From Streptomyces sp. HD (GTDB lineage Bacteria > Actinomycetota > Actinomycetes > Streptomycetales > Streptomycetaceae), in assembly GCF_028369295.1 (NCBI RefSeq), contig NZ_JAQMYP010000005.1, forward strand, positions 62,001-126,000: DNA of 64,000 bases, given 5' to 3'. The notes under the pieces were generated by a model. It did no database searches. It was not told where the DNA came from and saw nothing but the letters and a program-made list of their open reading frames with translations. Positions within the stretch are counted from its first letter, which is position 1. Every line of letters begins with the position of its first letter. Of the stretch, positions 18,884 to 35,105 are shown in pieces. A program made the position numbers and the translations under genes.

Positions 18884-20827
18884 ATGAGCATGGAGACCAC
18901 AGCCTGGACCCAGTTGCAGAGCGTCATGCACGCCGAGCACGAGCGCCACCCGTTCGCCCGCGCCACGCTGCGCCGCATCGGCGCGTTCGCCCGCCCGCAC
19001 CGCCGCCGGATCGCGCTCTTCGTCGGGCTCGGGGTGATGACCGCCCTGCTCGCCGTCGCGACCCCCGTACTCGCCGGACGCGTCGTCGACGCGATCGTGA
19101 CGCGGGGCGACGAGGGCACCGTCGTCCGCCTCGCCCTGCTGATCGCCCTGATCGCGGTCGCCGAGGCGGGCCTCGGGATCCTCGCCAGGCGGCTCTCGGC
19201 CACCCTCGGCGAAGGGCTCATCCTCGATCTGCGGACGGCTGTGTTCGATCATGTGCAGCGCATGCCGGTCGCGTTCTTCACACGTACTCGTACGGGGGCG
19301 CTCGTCTCCCGTCTCAACAACGACGTGATCGGCGCCCAGCGCGCCTTCAGCAACACGCTGTCCGGAGTGGTCAGCAACCTCGTCACCCTGCTGCTCACCC
19401 TTGCCGTCATGCTCACCCTGTCCTGGCAGATCACCCTGCTCGCCCTCGTCCTGCTCCCGGTGTTCGTGATCCCGGCCCGGCGCATGGGGCACCGCATGGC
19501 CCGGATGCAGCGGGAGGCGGCCGCGCTCAACGCGGCGATGGGCACCCGCATGACCGAGCGCTTCTCGGCACCCGGCGCCACGCTGGTCAAGCTGTTCGGC
19601 CGTCCGGAGGAGGAGTCGGAGGAGTTCGCGTCCCGGGCCCGCCGAGTCGCGGAGATCGGCGTACGGACGGCCACCGCCCAGTCCGTGTTCATCACCGCGC
19701 TCACCCTGGTGTCCGCCCTGGCCCTCGCCCTGGTCTACGGCCTCGGCGGCTGGTTCGCCCTGCGCGGCACTCTGGAGCCGGGCGCCGTCGTCGCGCTGGC
19801 GCTGCTCCTGACCCGTATGTACGCCCCGCTCACCGCTCTCGCCGGCGCCCGCGTCGAGGTCATGAGCGCCCTCGTGAGCTTCGAACGCGTCTTCGAGGTG
19901 CTCGACCTCAGGCCGCTGATCGAGGAGAAGCCGGACGCCAAGAAGGTCCCCGAGGGCCCGGTGGCGGTGGAGTTCGACAACGTCCGCTTCGGCTACCCGT
20001 CCGCCGACAAGGTCTCCCTCGCCTCACTTGAGGAGGTGGCGAGCCTCGACACGCGCGGCGGCGCCGAGGTGCTGCACGGCATCTCCTTCCGTGCCGAACC
20101 CGGGCAGACGGTCGCCCTGGTCGGCTCGTCCGGCGCCGGCAAGTCGACCGTCGCCCAACTCCTGCCGCGGCTGTACGACATCGACGAGGGCGCCGTACGC
20201 GTCGGCGGCGTCGACGTCCGCGACCTGAGCGCCGATTCCCTGCGCGGCACGCTCGGGATGGTCACCCAGGACGGTCACCTCTTCCACGACACCGTCCGCG
20301 CCAACCTGCTGCTCGCCCGCCCCACCGCCACCGACGCCGAACTCTGGGACGCCCTGCGCCGCTCCCGCCTCGACGCTCTCGTACGGTCCCTGCCCGACGG
20401 CCTCGACACGGTGGTGGGCGAGCGCGGCTACCGGCTCTCCGGCGGCGAACGCCAGCGGATGACCATCGCCCGGCTGCTGCTGGCCCGTCAGCGCGTCGTC
20501 ATCCTCGACGAGGCCACCGCCCATCTCGACAACACCTCCGAGGCGGCGGTCCAGGAGGCGCTCACCGAGGCGCTGGAGGGCAGGACGGCGGTCGTCATCG
20601 CCCACCGGCTGTCCACCGTGCGGGCGGCGGACCTGATCCTGGTGGTCGAGGCCGGCCGGATCGTCGAACGCGGCACGCACGAGGAGCTGCTGGCGGCCCG
20701 GGGACGCTACGCCGAGCTGTACCGGACGCAGTTCGAGCATCTGGATTCGGCCAAGGTCGACGGCCGTACCCATCAGGAACACACAAACATCGACAGCATC
20801 ATTGCTTCACAGGTGTTCACAACCTAG
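18884..20827 (+). CDS. ABC half-transporter (permease-ATPase fusion), probable SoxR target
   Basis: 647 residues from ATG 18884. Six-helix exporter domain (about residues 40-330) then a nucleotide-binding domain: Walker A GSSGAGKST (414-422), signature LSGGERQR, Walker B VVILDEAT and H-loop IAHRLS. Half-size exporters of this class act as dimers to extrude drugs or lipids. The upstream promoter has a MerR-type spacer and SoxR-like box. In S. coelicolor an ABC transporter gene a few loci from idh is an established SoxR target (EcaD), so this is likely its counterpart, induced by redox-active compounds. No ribosome site precedes the ATG, consistent with a leaderless mRNA. Confidence 0.92.
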   Translation: MSMETTAWTQLQSVMHAEHERHPFARATLRRIGAFARPHRRRIALFVGLGVMTALLAVATPVLAGRVVDAIVTRGDEGTVVRLALLIALIAVAEAGLGILARRLSATLGEGLILDLRTAVFDHVQRMPVAFFTRTRTGALVSRLNNDVIGAQRAFSNTLSGVVSNLVTLLLTLAVMLTLSWQITLLALVLLPVFVIPARRMGHRMARMQREAAALNAAMGTRMTERFSAPGATLVKLFGRPEEESEEFASRARRVAEIGVRTATAQSVFITALTLVSALALALVYGLGGWFALRGTLEPGAVVALALLLTRMYAPLTALAGARVEVMSALVSFERVFEVLDLRPLIEEKPDAKKVPEGPVAVEFDNVRFGYPSADKVSLASLEEVASLDTRGGAEVLHGISFRAEPGQTVALVGSSGAGKSTVAQLLPRLYDIDEGAVRVGGVDVRDLSADSLRGTLGMVTQDGHLFHDTVRANLLLARPTATDAELWDALRRSRLDALVRSLPDGLDTVVGERGYRLSGGERQRMTIARLLLARQRVVILDEATAHLDNTSEAAVQEALTEALEGRTAVVIAHRLSTVRAADLILVVEAGRIVERGTHEELLAARGRYAELYRTQFEHLDSAKVDGRTHQEHTNIDSIIASQVFTT

Positions 20828-20866
20828 TGTGCGTTCGGTTTCCCAACAGCACCGCACATGATCTGA

Positions 20867-24844
<3,978 letters not shown>

Positions 24845-24963
24845 GCCGACGTGACCGGGGTCTCGGTGCGCGCCGGGGCCCCGCTGCGTACCCTGGACGC
24901 GCCCGTGCACACAGAGCCCTTGACCTGGAGACCAGGCAGGGAGCCGACCACTCGGAGCGCCCC

Positions 24964-25386
24964 ATGCTGCGCACTATGTTCAAGTCCAAGATCCACCGCG
25001 CCACGGTCACCCAGGCCGACCTGCACTATGTGGGATCGGTGACGATCGACGCGGATCTGCTCGACGACGCCGATCTGCTGCCCGGCGAGCTCGTCCACAT
25101 CGTGGACATCACCAACGGTGCCCGGCTGGAGACCTACGTCATCGAGGGTGAGCGCGGGTCCGGGGTCATCGGGATCAACGGGGCCGCCGCCCATCTCGTT
25201 CACCCCGGCGACCTGGTGATCATCATCAGCTACGCTCAGATGGACGACGCCGAGGCACGGGCGTTCGAGCCGCGGGTCGTGCACGTGGACGGCACCAACC
25301 GGATCGTGGCCCTGGGCGCCGACCCGTCCGAGCCGGTACCGGGTTCGGACCAGGAGCGCAGCCCGCAGGCCGTGCCCGTGGCCTGA
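24964..25386 (+). CDS. panD: Aspartate 1-decarboxylase
   Basis: 140 residues from ATG 24964 ([20 protein letters not shown]), with GGAG upstream. The self-cleavage site Gly24-Ser25 is seen in YVGSVTI; cleavage produces the pyruvoyl cofactor on the new N-terminal Ser. [12 protein letters not shown] and INGAAAHLV are family signatures. The enzyme decarboxylates L-aspartate to beta-alanine for pantothenate and coenzyme A synthesis. About 20 extra C-terminal residues follow the core. No other pan genes are nearby. Confidence 0.96.
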   Translation: MLRTMFKSKIHRATVTQADLHYVGSVTIDADLLDDADLLPGELVHIVDITNGARLETYVIEGERGSGVIGINGAAAHLVHPGDLVIIISYAQMDDAEARAFEPRVVHVDGTNRIVALGADPSEPVPGSDQERSPQAVPVA

Positions 25387-25434
25387 GCGCACTCCACTTC
25401 GAGCGGACGACGCACGACGGACGAGGAGCCTGCC

Positions 25435-25779
25435 ATGAGCGAGATCGAGATCCGCGACGACCGGGCGGCCGGCCGTCTGGAGGCCCTCCGGGGCGACGAA
25501 GTCACCGGCCACATCGAGTACTTCGTCCTTGAATCCCCGGCACGCGCCCTCGTCCCCGTCCACACCGTCGTCGAACCGGCCCACGAGGGGAAGGGCATCG
25601 CCGGCTCCCTGGCCCGTGAGCTGTACGGCATGGCCGCACGCGAGGGAATCGTCGTCGCGCCGCTGTGCCCGTACGTCGTGAAGTGGGCCGAGCGCCATCC
25701 CGAGGAGGCCCCGGCTGCCGACCCGGAACTTCTGGAGGCCGCGAAGGACTGGCTGCGGGCGCACCCCGATCGCTTCTGA
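25435..25779 (+). CDS. Small GNAT-like N-acetyltransferase (YjdJ type)
   Basis: 114 residues from ATG 25435 with GAGGAG upstream. The short GNAT fold has the acetyl-CoA loop EPAHEGKGIAGSLARELY and the terminal CPYVVKWAERHPE motif diagnostic of the Yjdj/Gcn5-rel-like family (about 90-115 residues). Its acceptor substrate is unknown. It lies 48 bp behind panD on the same strand and may be co-transcribed. Confidence 0.88.
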   Translation: MSEIEIRDDRAAGRLEALRGDEVTGHIEYFVLESPARALVPVHTVVEPAHEGKGIAGSLARELYGMAAREGIVVAPLCPYVVKWAERHPEEAPAADPELLEAAKDWLRAHPDRF

Positions 25780-25948
25780 CCGGACGGCGTCGCGCCCGCG
25801 CCGACGGTGCCGCGCCCGCGCCGACGGTGCCGCCCGGCAGGCCCACTTGGCCGCCCCGGATTGACGCGGGTGAGTGACTGGTGGCGCGGCCATCGGGTAC
25901 GTGGGGGAGTAGTCCAGAGCCGACGCCACGGACCGGCAGGAGGACACC

Positions 25949-26269
25949 ATGACGAACCCGTACCCGGAACCCACCTCTCCGGGGCCGACCCCGGACCCGG
26001 AGCCCCAGCACCCCGAGCCACACCCGGTCCCACCCCCGGAACCCTCACCGGCCCCCCAGCCACCTCCTGCACCGGGCCCACCCCCGGGACCTTCACCCAC
26101 GCCCGGGCCTCCGCCCACGCCGGGACCTCCCCCCACCCCCGGACCGACACCACCCCCACCCTCGCCCCCGGTCCCGCCACCGCCCGCACCCCCGGAGCCG
26201 TCCCCGTCGCCGATCCCCCCTGGCCCGGAGCCGGTGCCGAATCCTGAGCCGGGGCCGCCGCTGACCTGA
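25949..26269 (+). CDS. Proline-rich low-complexity protein
   Basis: 106 residues from ATG 25949, preceded by a good AGGAGG site. Roughly half the residues are Pro, in PEP, PTPGPPP and PPPP runs with Ser, Thr, Glu and Gly. There is no signal peptide or hydrophobic segment, and it should be disordered. Polyproline runs this dense need EF-P for translation. The strong ribosome site argues that the frame is used. Function unknown; the sequence may be strain-variable in length. Confidence 0.65.
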   Translation: MTNPYPEPTSPGPTPDPEPQHPEPHPVPPPEPSPAPQPPPAPGPPPGPSPTPGPPPTPGPPPTPGPTPPPPSPPVPPPPAPPEPSPSPIPPGPEPVPNPEPGPPLT

Positions 26270-26437
26270 GCTCCCCGGGCACGGGGGCCGACTCGGTGCC
26301 CGAGGCCACCGTTGCCGTCGAGCCGGCCGCGTCCTCGTCGTCATGCCGTTCGTCTCGCGAGCTGCCCGGCGGCCCCATAGGGTCGCGGTGCCGCTACGGC
26401 AGGACGGGCGGCGCGGCCCTTCGCATGAGGAGTGCTC

Positions 26438-26896
26438 ATGTCAGGACAGTTCGAAGCGACGGTCGAGATCGATCGGCCCGTGGAAGCGGTGTTCGAGTAC
26501 CTCGCCGACGGACGCAACGATCCGCAGTTCAGCCCCCGTGTGCTGAGGATCGAGCGGGTCCCGGACGCCCCGACCGCCGTGGGCACGGTCTTCCGCAGCT
26601 CGGTCAAGGACGCCGGGATGAAGACCGCCAGGGAGTTCCGCATCACCGGCCTCGAAGCCCCGTCGAGGATCCGGTGGGCAGAGGTGTCGAAGAACATCGT
26701 GACGGCCGCTGAAGGCGGCTACGACCTGGAGCCGCTGGCCGACGGCAGGACTCGCGTCCGTATCTTCAACGTTCTCGAAGGCCACGGCCTCGGCAAACTC
26801 CTCGTCGGCCTGGCGCTCACCGCCGCCCGCAAGGACGCCCCCGCCTTCGGCGCCCGGATCAAGAAGGCGGCCGAAGCGGCGATCGCCACACGCTGA
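26438..26896 (+). CDS. SRPBCC (START/Bet v1-like) family protein
   Basis: 152 residues from ATG 26438 with GAGGAG 7 bp upstream. The N-terminus VEIDRPVEAVFEYLADGRNDPQF and the C-terminal helix region (GKLLVGLALTAARKDAPAFGARIKKA, in outline) fit the polyketide cyclase/dehydrase-like SRPBCC fold with a hydrophobic ligand cavity. It is probably cytoplasmic. Ligand and role are unknown; nothing in the neighbourhood points to a pathway. Confidence 0.85.
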   Translation: MSGQFEATVEIDRPVEAVFEYLADGRNDPQFSPRVLRIERVPDAPTAVGTVFRSSVKDAGMKTAREFRITGLEAPSRIRWAEVSKNIVTAAEGGYDLEPLADGRTRVRIFNVLEGHGLGKLLVGLALTAARKDAPAFGARIKKAAEAAIATR

Positions 26897-27014
26897 CGTT
26901 CCTCCAGCGTCGTTTCCGGCAACGCGCGTACAACCCTGAAGCCGGGTGAGTGGTCTCTACCACCGTACGAACCAATCCGACCCTTCGGCACAACTCGGTT
27001 CAACGGGGGAACAC

Positions 27015-27476
27015 ATGAGCATGACCGGCAAGCGTCGTCGCAACCGCACCACCCGCGCCGCCATCGCGTCCACGACGCTCCTGATGGCGGGCGTTCTCGG
27101 AGCCGCCGGCGCCGGAACGTCCAACGCCTCCGCCGCGGCACCGCAGACCCGGCAGATCGCCTCGTCCGTCCTCGGGAGCGACTACAAGATCACACTGACC
27201 GCACTGCGCTCGACGCAGGACGAGTACGCCGCCTCCGTCCGGCTGCAGGTCTACACGCAGAGCGGCGGCGCCTGGAAGGAGTCCGACCGGGTCACGGTGG
27301 GCGACGTCGACGGCTGGTTCTGGTACCCGCTCACGGGCCGGGGCGCCGTCTGCGAGTTCAACACGGCGAGCACGGAGCCCGCGCCCCTCACGGTGAGCCT
27401 GCTGATCACACCGTCCATCGGCTGCTCCGAGCCCACGCACTACGTGGTGAAGGGCGGCAGGGTGTTCGCAGGCTGA
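27015..27476 (+). CDS. Secreted hypothetical protein
   Basis: 153 residues from ATG 27015 (or ATG 27021) after GGGGGA. An Arg-rich N-region and a hydrophobic core (AIASTTLLMAGVLGAAGAG) form a signal peptide ending near ASAAA. The mature ~110 residues are beta-rich with two cysteines (AVCEF and IGCSE), probably a disulfide in the exported protein, and a DGWFWYPLTG segment. I do not recognise the family. A strong terminator follows directly. Confidence 0.75.
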   Translation: MSMTGKRRRNRTTRAAIASTTLLMAGVLGAAGAGTSNASAAAPQTRQIASSVLGSDYKITLTALRSTQDEYAASVRLQVYTQSGGAWKESDRVTVGDVDGWFWYPLTGRGAVCEFNTASTEPAPLTVSLLITPSIGCSEPTHYVVKGGRVFAG

Positions 27477-27499
27477 CCAAGGAGGTCACGGCACGGCAT

Positions 27500-27534
27500 G
27501 GGGCCGTCACCCTCCGCGGGTGACGGCCCCTTTT
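27500..27534. terminator. Intrinsic terminator
   Basis: GGGGCCGTCACCC (27500-27512), a 5-nt loop and GGGTGACGGCCCC (27518-27530) form a perfect 13-bp stem followed by TTTT. It lies between the secreted protein gene and the convergent gnd. Confidence 0.93.
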
Positions 27535-27544
27535 CCGGCAGTCC

Positions 27545-28984
27545 TCAGCCGGAGACCTCCGACCGGTCCCCGCCCCACAGCGTGTGGAACGACCCGTCAC
27601 GGTCGGTCCGCCGGTAGGTGTGGGCGCCGAAGAAGTCCCGCTGACCCTGGGTGAGCGCGGCCGGCAGGCGCTCGGCGCGCAGCGCGTCGTAGTACGCGAG
27701 GGCAGCCGCGAAGCCCGGCGTGGGCACGCCCTGCCGCGTGGCCGCGATCAGCACCTCACGCCAGTCGTCCTGCGCGGCCGCGATCTCCTGCGCGAACGTC
27801 TCGTCCGACAGCAGGCTCGGCAGGTCGGCCCGCGCGTCGTACGCGGCCCGGATGCGGTCCAGGAACGCCGCGCGGATGATGCAGCCGCCGCGCCAGATGG
27901 CCGAGACGGCGCCCAGGTCGATGTCCCAGTCGTACTCGGCGCGCGCCGCGTCGATCTCGTGGAAGCCCTGCGTGTACGACACGATCTTCGACGCGTACAG
28001 CGCCTGCTCGACCCGGTCGGCGAACGCGGCGGCCTCGGACTCGCCGAGCGGCGTCGCCTTCGGACCGGCCAGCCCGCGGGACGCCTCCCGCAGCGCCGCG
28101 TGCCCGGACAGGGAACGGGCGAACACCGCCTCCGCGATACCGGACACCGGCACGCCCAGGTCAAGGGCGATCTGCACCGTCCAGCGCCCCGTGCCCTTCT
28201 GCTCGGCCTGGTCGACCACCACGTCCACGAACGGCTTGCCCGTCGCCGTGTCCACGTGCGACAGCACCTCGGCGGTGATCTCGATCAGGTAGGAGTCCAG
28301 CCGGCCCCGGTTCCAGGTCCGGAAGATCTCCGCGATCTGCGCCGGCTCGTACCCGGCGACATCGCGCAGCAGCTGGTACGCCTCGCCGATGAGCTGCATG
28401 TCGGCGTACTCGATGCCGTTGTGCACCATCTTCACGAAGTGCCCGGCACCGTCCGGACCGACGTGCGTCACACAGGGCGCCCCGTCCGCCGCCTTCGCCG
28501 AGATCTTCTCCAGCATGGGACCGAGAGAGTCGTACGACTCCTTCGGGCCGCCCGGCATGATGCTCGGCCCGTGCAGCGCGCCCTCCTCGCCGCCGGAGAC
28601 GCCCATGCCGACGAAGTGGATGCCCTGCTCACGCAGGTCCCGCTCTCGCCGCCGGGTGTCGGCGAAGTGCGCGTTGCCGCCGTCGATGATCATGTCGCCG
28701 GGCTCAAGCAGCGGCGCGAACTCCTGGATCACCGCGTCGGTCGGCTCACCGGCCTTCACCATGATCACCAGGCGCCGCGGCCGCTCCAGCGCCGCCACGA
28801 ACTCCTTGGCGGTCTCGGCCGCGATGAACTCGCCCTCGTTCCCGAACTCCTCCACCAGCGCCCGCGTACGCGCCGGTGTCCGGTTGTGCACCGCGACGGT
28901 GTACCCGTTGCGGGCGAAGTTGCGGGCGAGATTGCGGCCCATGACCGCGAGACCCGTGACGCCGATCTGCGCCGAAGTGCTCAT
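27545..28984 (-). CDS. gnd: 6-phosphogluconate dehydrogenase, decarboxylating
   Basis: 479 residues from ATG 28984. The NADP-binding motif GLAVMGRNLARNFARNG is at the N-terminus. Catalytic-site blocks (DGGNAHF, MGVSGGEEGALHGPSIMPGG, GHFVKMVHNGIEYADMQLI) and C-terminal QRDFFGAHTYRRTD follow. It is the full-length form (about 480 residues) that converts 6-phosphogluconate to ribulose 5-phosphate, making NADPH in the pentose phosphate pathway. It is divergent from the Rpf-LysM-M23 gene, the arrangement I recall for gnd and an rpf gene in S. coelicolor. Confidence 0.96.
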   Translation of the reverse strand: MSTSAQIGVTGLAVMGRNLARNFARNGYTVAVHNRTPARTRALVEEFGNEGEFIAAETAKEFVAALERPRRLVIMVKAGEPTDAVIQEFAPLLEPGDMIIDGGNAHFADTRRRERDLREQGIHFVGMGVSGGEEGALHGPSIMPGGPKESYDSLGPMLEKISAKAADGAPCVTHVGPDGAGHFVKMVHNGIEYADMQLIGEAYQLLRDVAGYEPAQIAEIFRTWNRGRLDSYLIEITAEVLSHVDTATGKPFVDVVVDQAEQKGTGRWTVQIALDLGVPVSGIAEAVFARSLSGHAALREASRGLAGPKATPLGESEAAAFADRVEQALYASKIVSYTQGFHEIDAARAEYDWDIDLGAVSAIWRGGCIIRAAFLDRIRAAYDARADLPSLLSDETFAQEIAAAQDDWREVLIAATRQGVPTPGFAAALAYYDALRAERLPAALTQGQRDFFGAHTYRRTDRDGSFHTLWGGDRSEVSG

Positions 28985-31632
<2,648 letters not shown>

Positions 31633-31842
31633 GAGCTGCTCCTCTGCGTGAGGCGGGGGCGGTGCGCCCGGCGCGGCGAACGGTCGGCTCTCATAATCAA
31701 CACGATGCCTCGAAAAGCTCTTCCCGTCGTCGTACCAGAGCATCGACCGTGTCGTACTGCCGATGGAGTACGAGGGGGGCCGCCTCATCCTCTGGAGGGG
31801 GGACCCTGGGTGGAGCCCCCCAGGTGAGAACCCCGACAAGCC

Positions 31843-32598
31843 TTGGTACTACTGCTCTTCGTGGACCTCGACCCCGATCTCGCCGCCCTCCGGCCGCTCG
31901 GCGGCTTCTTCGTACTACGCACACCAGGGACAACACTCCGGCCCCTGCCGACCCTGGCGGAGACGTACGGACGACAGCCGTCGGACGCGCACGGAAATTC
32001 TCTGACCTTCCGTGTCCAGAAGGTCGCGAACGCCCTGCGCGCCCCCGAGCCGCGGATCGCCGCCTCGGTGGCCCAGCTGGGGCTCGCGGCCCGCCTGTGG
32101 TCGGTGGCCCTCGGCTGTGCCGCCCTCTATGGCAGCATCCCCGACCTGGACCCCGGGGTGCTGCGCTGGGACCCCGACGGCAGCGCCCCCGACGACCTGT
32201 GGCTCACCCAGGTCCGCCCGCTGCCCGCGGACCCGGCGACCATCGCGGACGTGGTCCTGCACGGCCACCTCGAACCGCTGACCGCAGCCCTGAACACCCG
32301 CTACCGTGTCGCCGCCGGCCTGCTGTGGGGCAACGCCGGATCCGCCCTCGCGGGCGCGGCCCGCCAGCTCGACCAGTGGGCGCTCGCGGACGGCCGTACG
32401 GAAACCGCCGCACGCGCCCGCGCCCTCACCGCGGAGCTCTTCACCCACCCGCTGCTCGCCGGCACCGGCACGTTCACCGGAACCGCCTTCCGGCGCCGCA
32501 GTTGCTGCCTCTACTACCGGGTACCGGGCGGCGGAGTATGCGGTGACTGTTGCTTCACACGAGCGCCGCGCTCTTCCCCACGCGCTCCATCTGGGTGA
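31843..32598 (+). CDS. FhuF-like [2Fe-2S]-binding protein
   Basis: 251 residues from TTG 31843; GTG 31861 (MDLDPDLAALRPLGGFFVLR) is equally possible. The C-terminal cysteine motif SCCLYYRVPGGGVCGDCCF is that of ferric-iron reductase FhuF-type proteins, where CC-x10-C-x2-C ligates a 2Fe-2S cluster. In this family the protein reduces siderophore-bound ferric iron in the cytoplasm. No siderophore genes are present here. It runs towards glgA with a short gap. Confidence 0.8.
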   Translation: MVLLLFVDLDPDLAALRPLGGFFVLRTPGTTLRPLPTLAETYGRQPSDAHGNSLTFRVQKVANALRAPEPRIAASVAQLGLAARLWSVALGCAALYGSIPDLDPGVLRWDPDGSAPDDLWLTQVRPLPADPATIADVVLHGHLEPLTAALNTRYRVAAGLLWGNAGSALAGAARQLDQWALADGRTETAARARALTAELFTHPLLAGTGTFTGTAFRRRSCCLYYRVPGGGVCGDCCFTRAPRSSPRAPSG

Positions 32599-32639
32599 CC
32601 ATGAAAGGGCAACCAGCCGCTGAGGACAGGGGGTTCCGG

Positions 32640-33800
32640 GTGCGAGTGGGACTGCTGACCCGGGAGTACCCGCCGGACGTGTACGGCGGCGCCGGCGTCC
32701 ATGTCGAGTTCCTCGCCCGGGAGTTGAGGGATCTCGTCGACCTGGAGGTGCACTGCTGGGGCGAGGGCCGCGCGGTGGGCGTCGTACGCCACCGCCCCTG
32801 GCCCGCGCTCGACACCGGCAACGACGCGCTGCGCACCTTCTCCGTGGACCTCGCCATGGCCGCCGGGCTCGAAGGCACCGAACTCGTCCACTCCCACACC
32901 TGGTACGCCAACCTCGCCGGCCACCTCGGCAAGCTGCTGTACGGCATCCCGCACGTGATGACGGCCCACTCCCTGGAGCCGCTGCGCCCCTGGAAGGCCG
33001 AGCAACTCGGCGGCGGATACGCCCTGTCCAGCTGGGCCGAGCGCACCGCGATCGAGGCCGCCGACGCGGTGATCGCCGTGTCCGGCGCGATGCGCGAGGA
33101 CATCCTCGGCTGCTACCCGGCGCTCGACCCGGCCCGGGTCCACATCGTGCACAACGGCATCGACACCGCCCTCTACCGGCCCGATCGCCGTACCGAGGTC
33201 CTCACCCGGTTCGGCCTCGACACCGGCCGCCCGTACGTGCTCTTCGTCGGCCGCATCACCCGCCAGAAGGGCGTGCCCCATCTGCTGCGGGCGATACGGC
33301 ACATCGACCCGGCCGCGCAGGTCGTGCTCTGCGCGGGTGCGCCCGACACCCCCGAGATCGACCAGGAGTTCCGCGACCTCTACCAGGAGCTGAGCCGGGT
33401 CCGCGAGGGCGTGCACTGGATCCCGCAGATGCTGCCGCGCCCCGAGGTGATCCAACTCCTCACGCACGCCGCCGTGTTCGTCTGCCCTTCGGTGTACGAG
33501 CCCCTCGGCATCGTCAACCTGGAGGCGATGGCCTGCGGAACTCCCGTGGTGGCCTCGCAGGTCGGCGGTATCCCCGAGGTCGTCGAGGACGGCAAGACGG
33601 GCCTGCTCGTCCCGCTGGACGACGACGCGGAGGCCTTCGAGGCGGGCCTCGCGCAGGCGCTGGACTCGGTGATCGGCGACCCGGAGACGGCCCGGCGGAT
33701 GGGCGAGGCCGGACGGGAACGTGCGGTGGGGGAGTTCGGCTGGGACGCGGTGGCCCGGCGGACGGTCCGGCTCTACGGGGAGATCCTCAAACAGGCTTAG
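32640..33800 (+). CDS. glgA: Actinobacterial glycogen synthase / maltose-1-phosphate synthase (GT4)
   Basis: 386 residues from GTG 32640 (MRVGLLTREYPPDVYGGAGVH), with a GGACAGGGGG site; the frame is open upstream but the family begins here. GT4 motifs: VHSHTWYANLAG, the central FVGRITRQKG and C-terminal EPLGIVNLEAMACGTPVVAS with the two donor-binding Glu. The actinobacterial ~387-residue form is orthologous to mycobacterial GlgM, which makes alpha-maltose-1-phosphate from ADP-glucose for the GlgE pathway, as well as being annotated glycogen synthase. It is 51 bp ahead of glgC, the ADP-glucose supplier. Confidence 0.93.
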   Translation: MRVGLLTREYPPDVYGGAGVHVEFLARELRDLVDLEVHCWGEGRAVGVVRHRPWPALDTGNDALRTFSVDLAMAAGLEGTELVHSHTWYANLAGHLGKLLYGIPHVMTAHSLEPLRPWKAEQLGGGYALSSWAERTAIEAADAVIAVSGAMREDILGCYPALDPARVHIVHNGIDTALYRPDRRTEVLTRFGLDTGRPYVLFVGRITRQKGVPHLLRAIRHIDPAAQVVLCAGAPDTPEIDQEFRDLYQELSRVREGVHWIPQMLPRPEVIQLLTHAAVFVCPSVYEPLGIVNLEAMACGTPVVASQVGGIPEVVEDGKTGLLVPLDDDAEAFEAGLAQALDSVIGDPETARRMGEAGRERAVGEFGWDAVARRTVRLYGEILKQA

Positions 33801-33851
33801 CGCGCGCTGCACAGGGGCAGGCTGGGACCAACCAGGGTGAGGGGAGCGGCC

Positions 33852-35072
33852 ATGCGTCGTGGCGGACCTTCGGTGCTCGGAATCGTACTGGCGGGCGGAG
33901 AAGGCAAACGCCTGATGCCCCTGACCGCGGACCGCGCGAAACCGGCGGTCACCTTCGGAGGAACGTATCGCCTGGTCGACTTCGTCCTCTCCAACCTCGT
34001 CAACGCCGACATCCTGCGCATCTGCGTCCTCACGCAGTACAAGTCGCACTCCCTGGACCGGCACATCACCACGACCTGGCGGATGTCCAGCCTGCTCGGC
34101 AACTACGTCACCCCGGTCCCGGCCCAGCAGCGGCTCGGCCCGCGCTGGTACCTGGGCAGCGCGGACGCGATCCTGCAGTCCCTGAACCTGGTCTACGACG
34201 AACGCCCCGAGTACGTCGCGGTGTTCGGCGCCGACCACGTGTACCGCATGGACCCGCGCCAGATGCTCGCCCAGCACCTCGAGGGCGGCGCGGGCGTCAC
34301 GGTGGCCGGCATCCGCGTACCGCGGGGCGAGTCGTCGTCGTTCGGCGTGATCAGCCCCGGCTCGGACGGGCAGACGGTGGACCGCTTCCTGGAGAAGCCC
34401 GCCGACCCGCCCGGACTCCCGGACGACCCGGAGACCGTCTTCGCCTCGATGGGCAACTACATCTTCACCACCAAGGCACTCATCGAGGCGCTCCAGCGCG
34501 ACGCCGAGGAAGACAACTCCGTGCACGACATGGGCGGTTCGATCCTGCCCCAGCTCACCGACCGCGGCGAGGCCCAGCTCTACGACTTCAGCGCCAACCA
34601 CGTCCCCGGCGAGACCAACCGCGACCGCGGCTACTGGCGGGACGTCGGCACCCTGGACGCGTACTACGACGCCCACATGGACCTGATCGCCGAGCGCCCC
34701 GCCTTCAACCTCTACAACCGCAGCTGGCCCATCTACACCCACTCCAACCAGCTGTCCCCGGCCCGCTTCAACTCGGGCGGCATCGCCGGCGAGTCCATCA
34801 TCAGCGCCGGCTGTCTGATCCGCGGCCAGGTCACCCGCTCCGTGCTCTCGCCGGGCGTGGTGGTCGACCCGGGGGCCGTGGTGCAGGGGTCGGTGCTGCA
34901 CGACAACGTGCACATCGGGCGGGGCGCGGTGGTCCGCGGAGCCGTGCTCGACAAGAACGTGGACGTGCCCCCGGGTGCGACGATCGGCGTCAACCCGGAG
35001 CGGGACTCTGACCTGTACACCGTGTCCAAGGGTGGCGTGATCGCGCTGGGGAAGGGGCAGCGGGTGTCGTAG
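33852..35072 (+). CDS. glgC: Glucose-1-phosphate adenylyltransferase
   Basis: 406 residues from ATG 33852 with GGGGAG upstream. The nucleotidyltransferase motif [20 protein letters not shown] opens the protein, [10 protein letters not shown] and FLEKPADP follow, and the C-terminal ~110 residues form a left-handed beta-helix (hexapeptide repeats). It makes ADP-glucose from ATP and glucose-1-phosphate, the committed step of glycogen synthesis, and is usually allosterically controlled. It forms an operon with glgA. Confidence 0.96.
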   Translation: MRRGGPSVLGIVLAGGEGKRLMPLTADRAKPAVTFGGTYRLVDFVLSNLVNADILRICVLTQYKSHSLDRHITTTWRMSSLLGNYVTPVPAQQRLGPRWYLGSADAILQSLNLVYDERPEYVAVFGADHVYRMDPRQMLAQHLEGGAGVTVAGIRVPRGESSSFGVISPGSDGQTVDRFLEKPADPPGLPDDPETVFASMGNYIFTTKALIEALQRDAEEDNSVHDMGGSILPQLTDRGEAQLYDFSANHVPGETNRDRGYWRDVGTLDAYYDAHMDLIAERPAFNLYNRSWPIYTHSNQLSPARFNSGGIAGESIISAGCLIRGQVTRSVLSPGVVVDPGAVVQGSVLHDNVHIGRGAVVRGAVLDKNVDVPPGATIGVNPERDSDLYTVSKGGVIALGKGQRVS

Positions 35073-35105
35073 GCCGCCCGGCCCCCCTGTCGGCAGGCCG
35101 CCCGG

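Noticed and set aside
35073..35105. GGCCGCCCGG occurring twice between glgC and the aerolysin-like gene
   Set aside because: Direct, not inverted, and too short to mean more than GC-rich chance.
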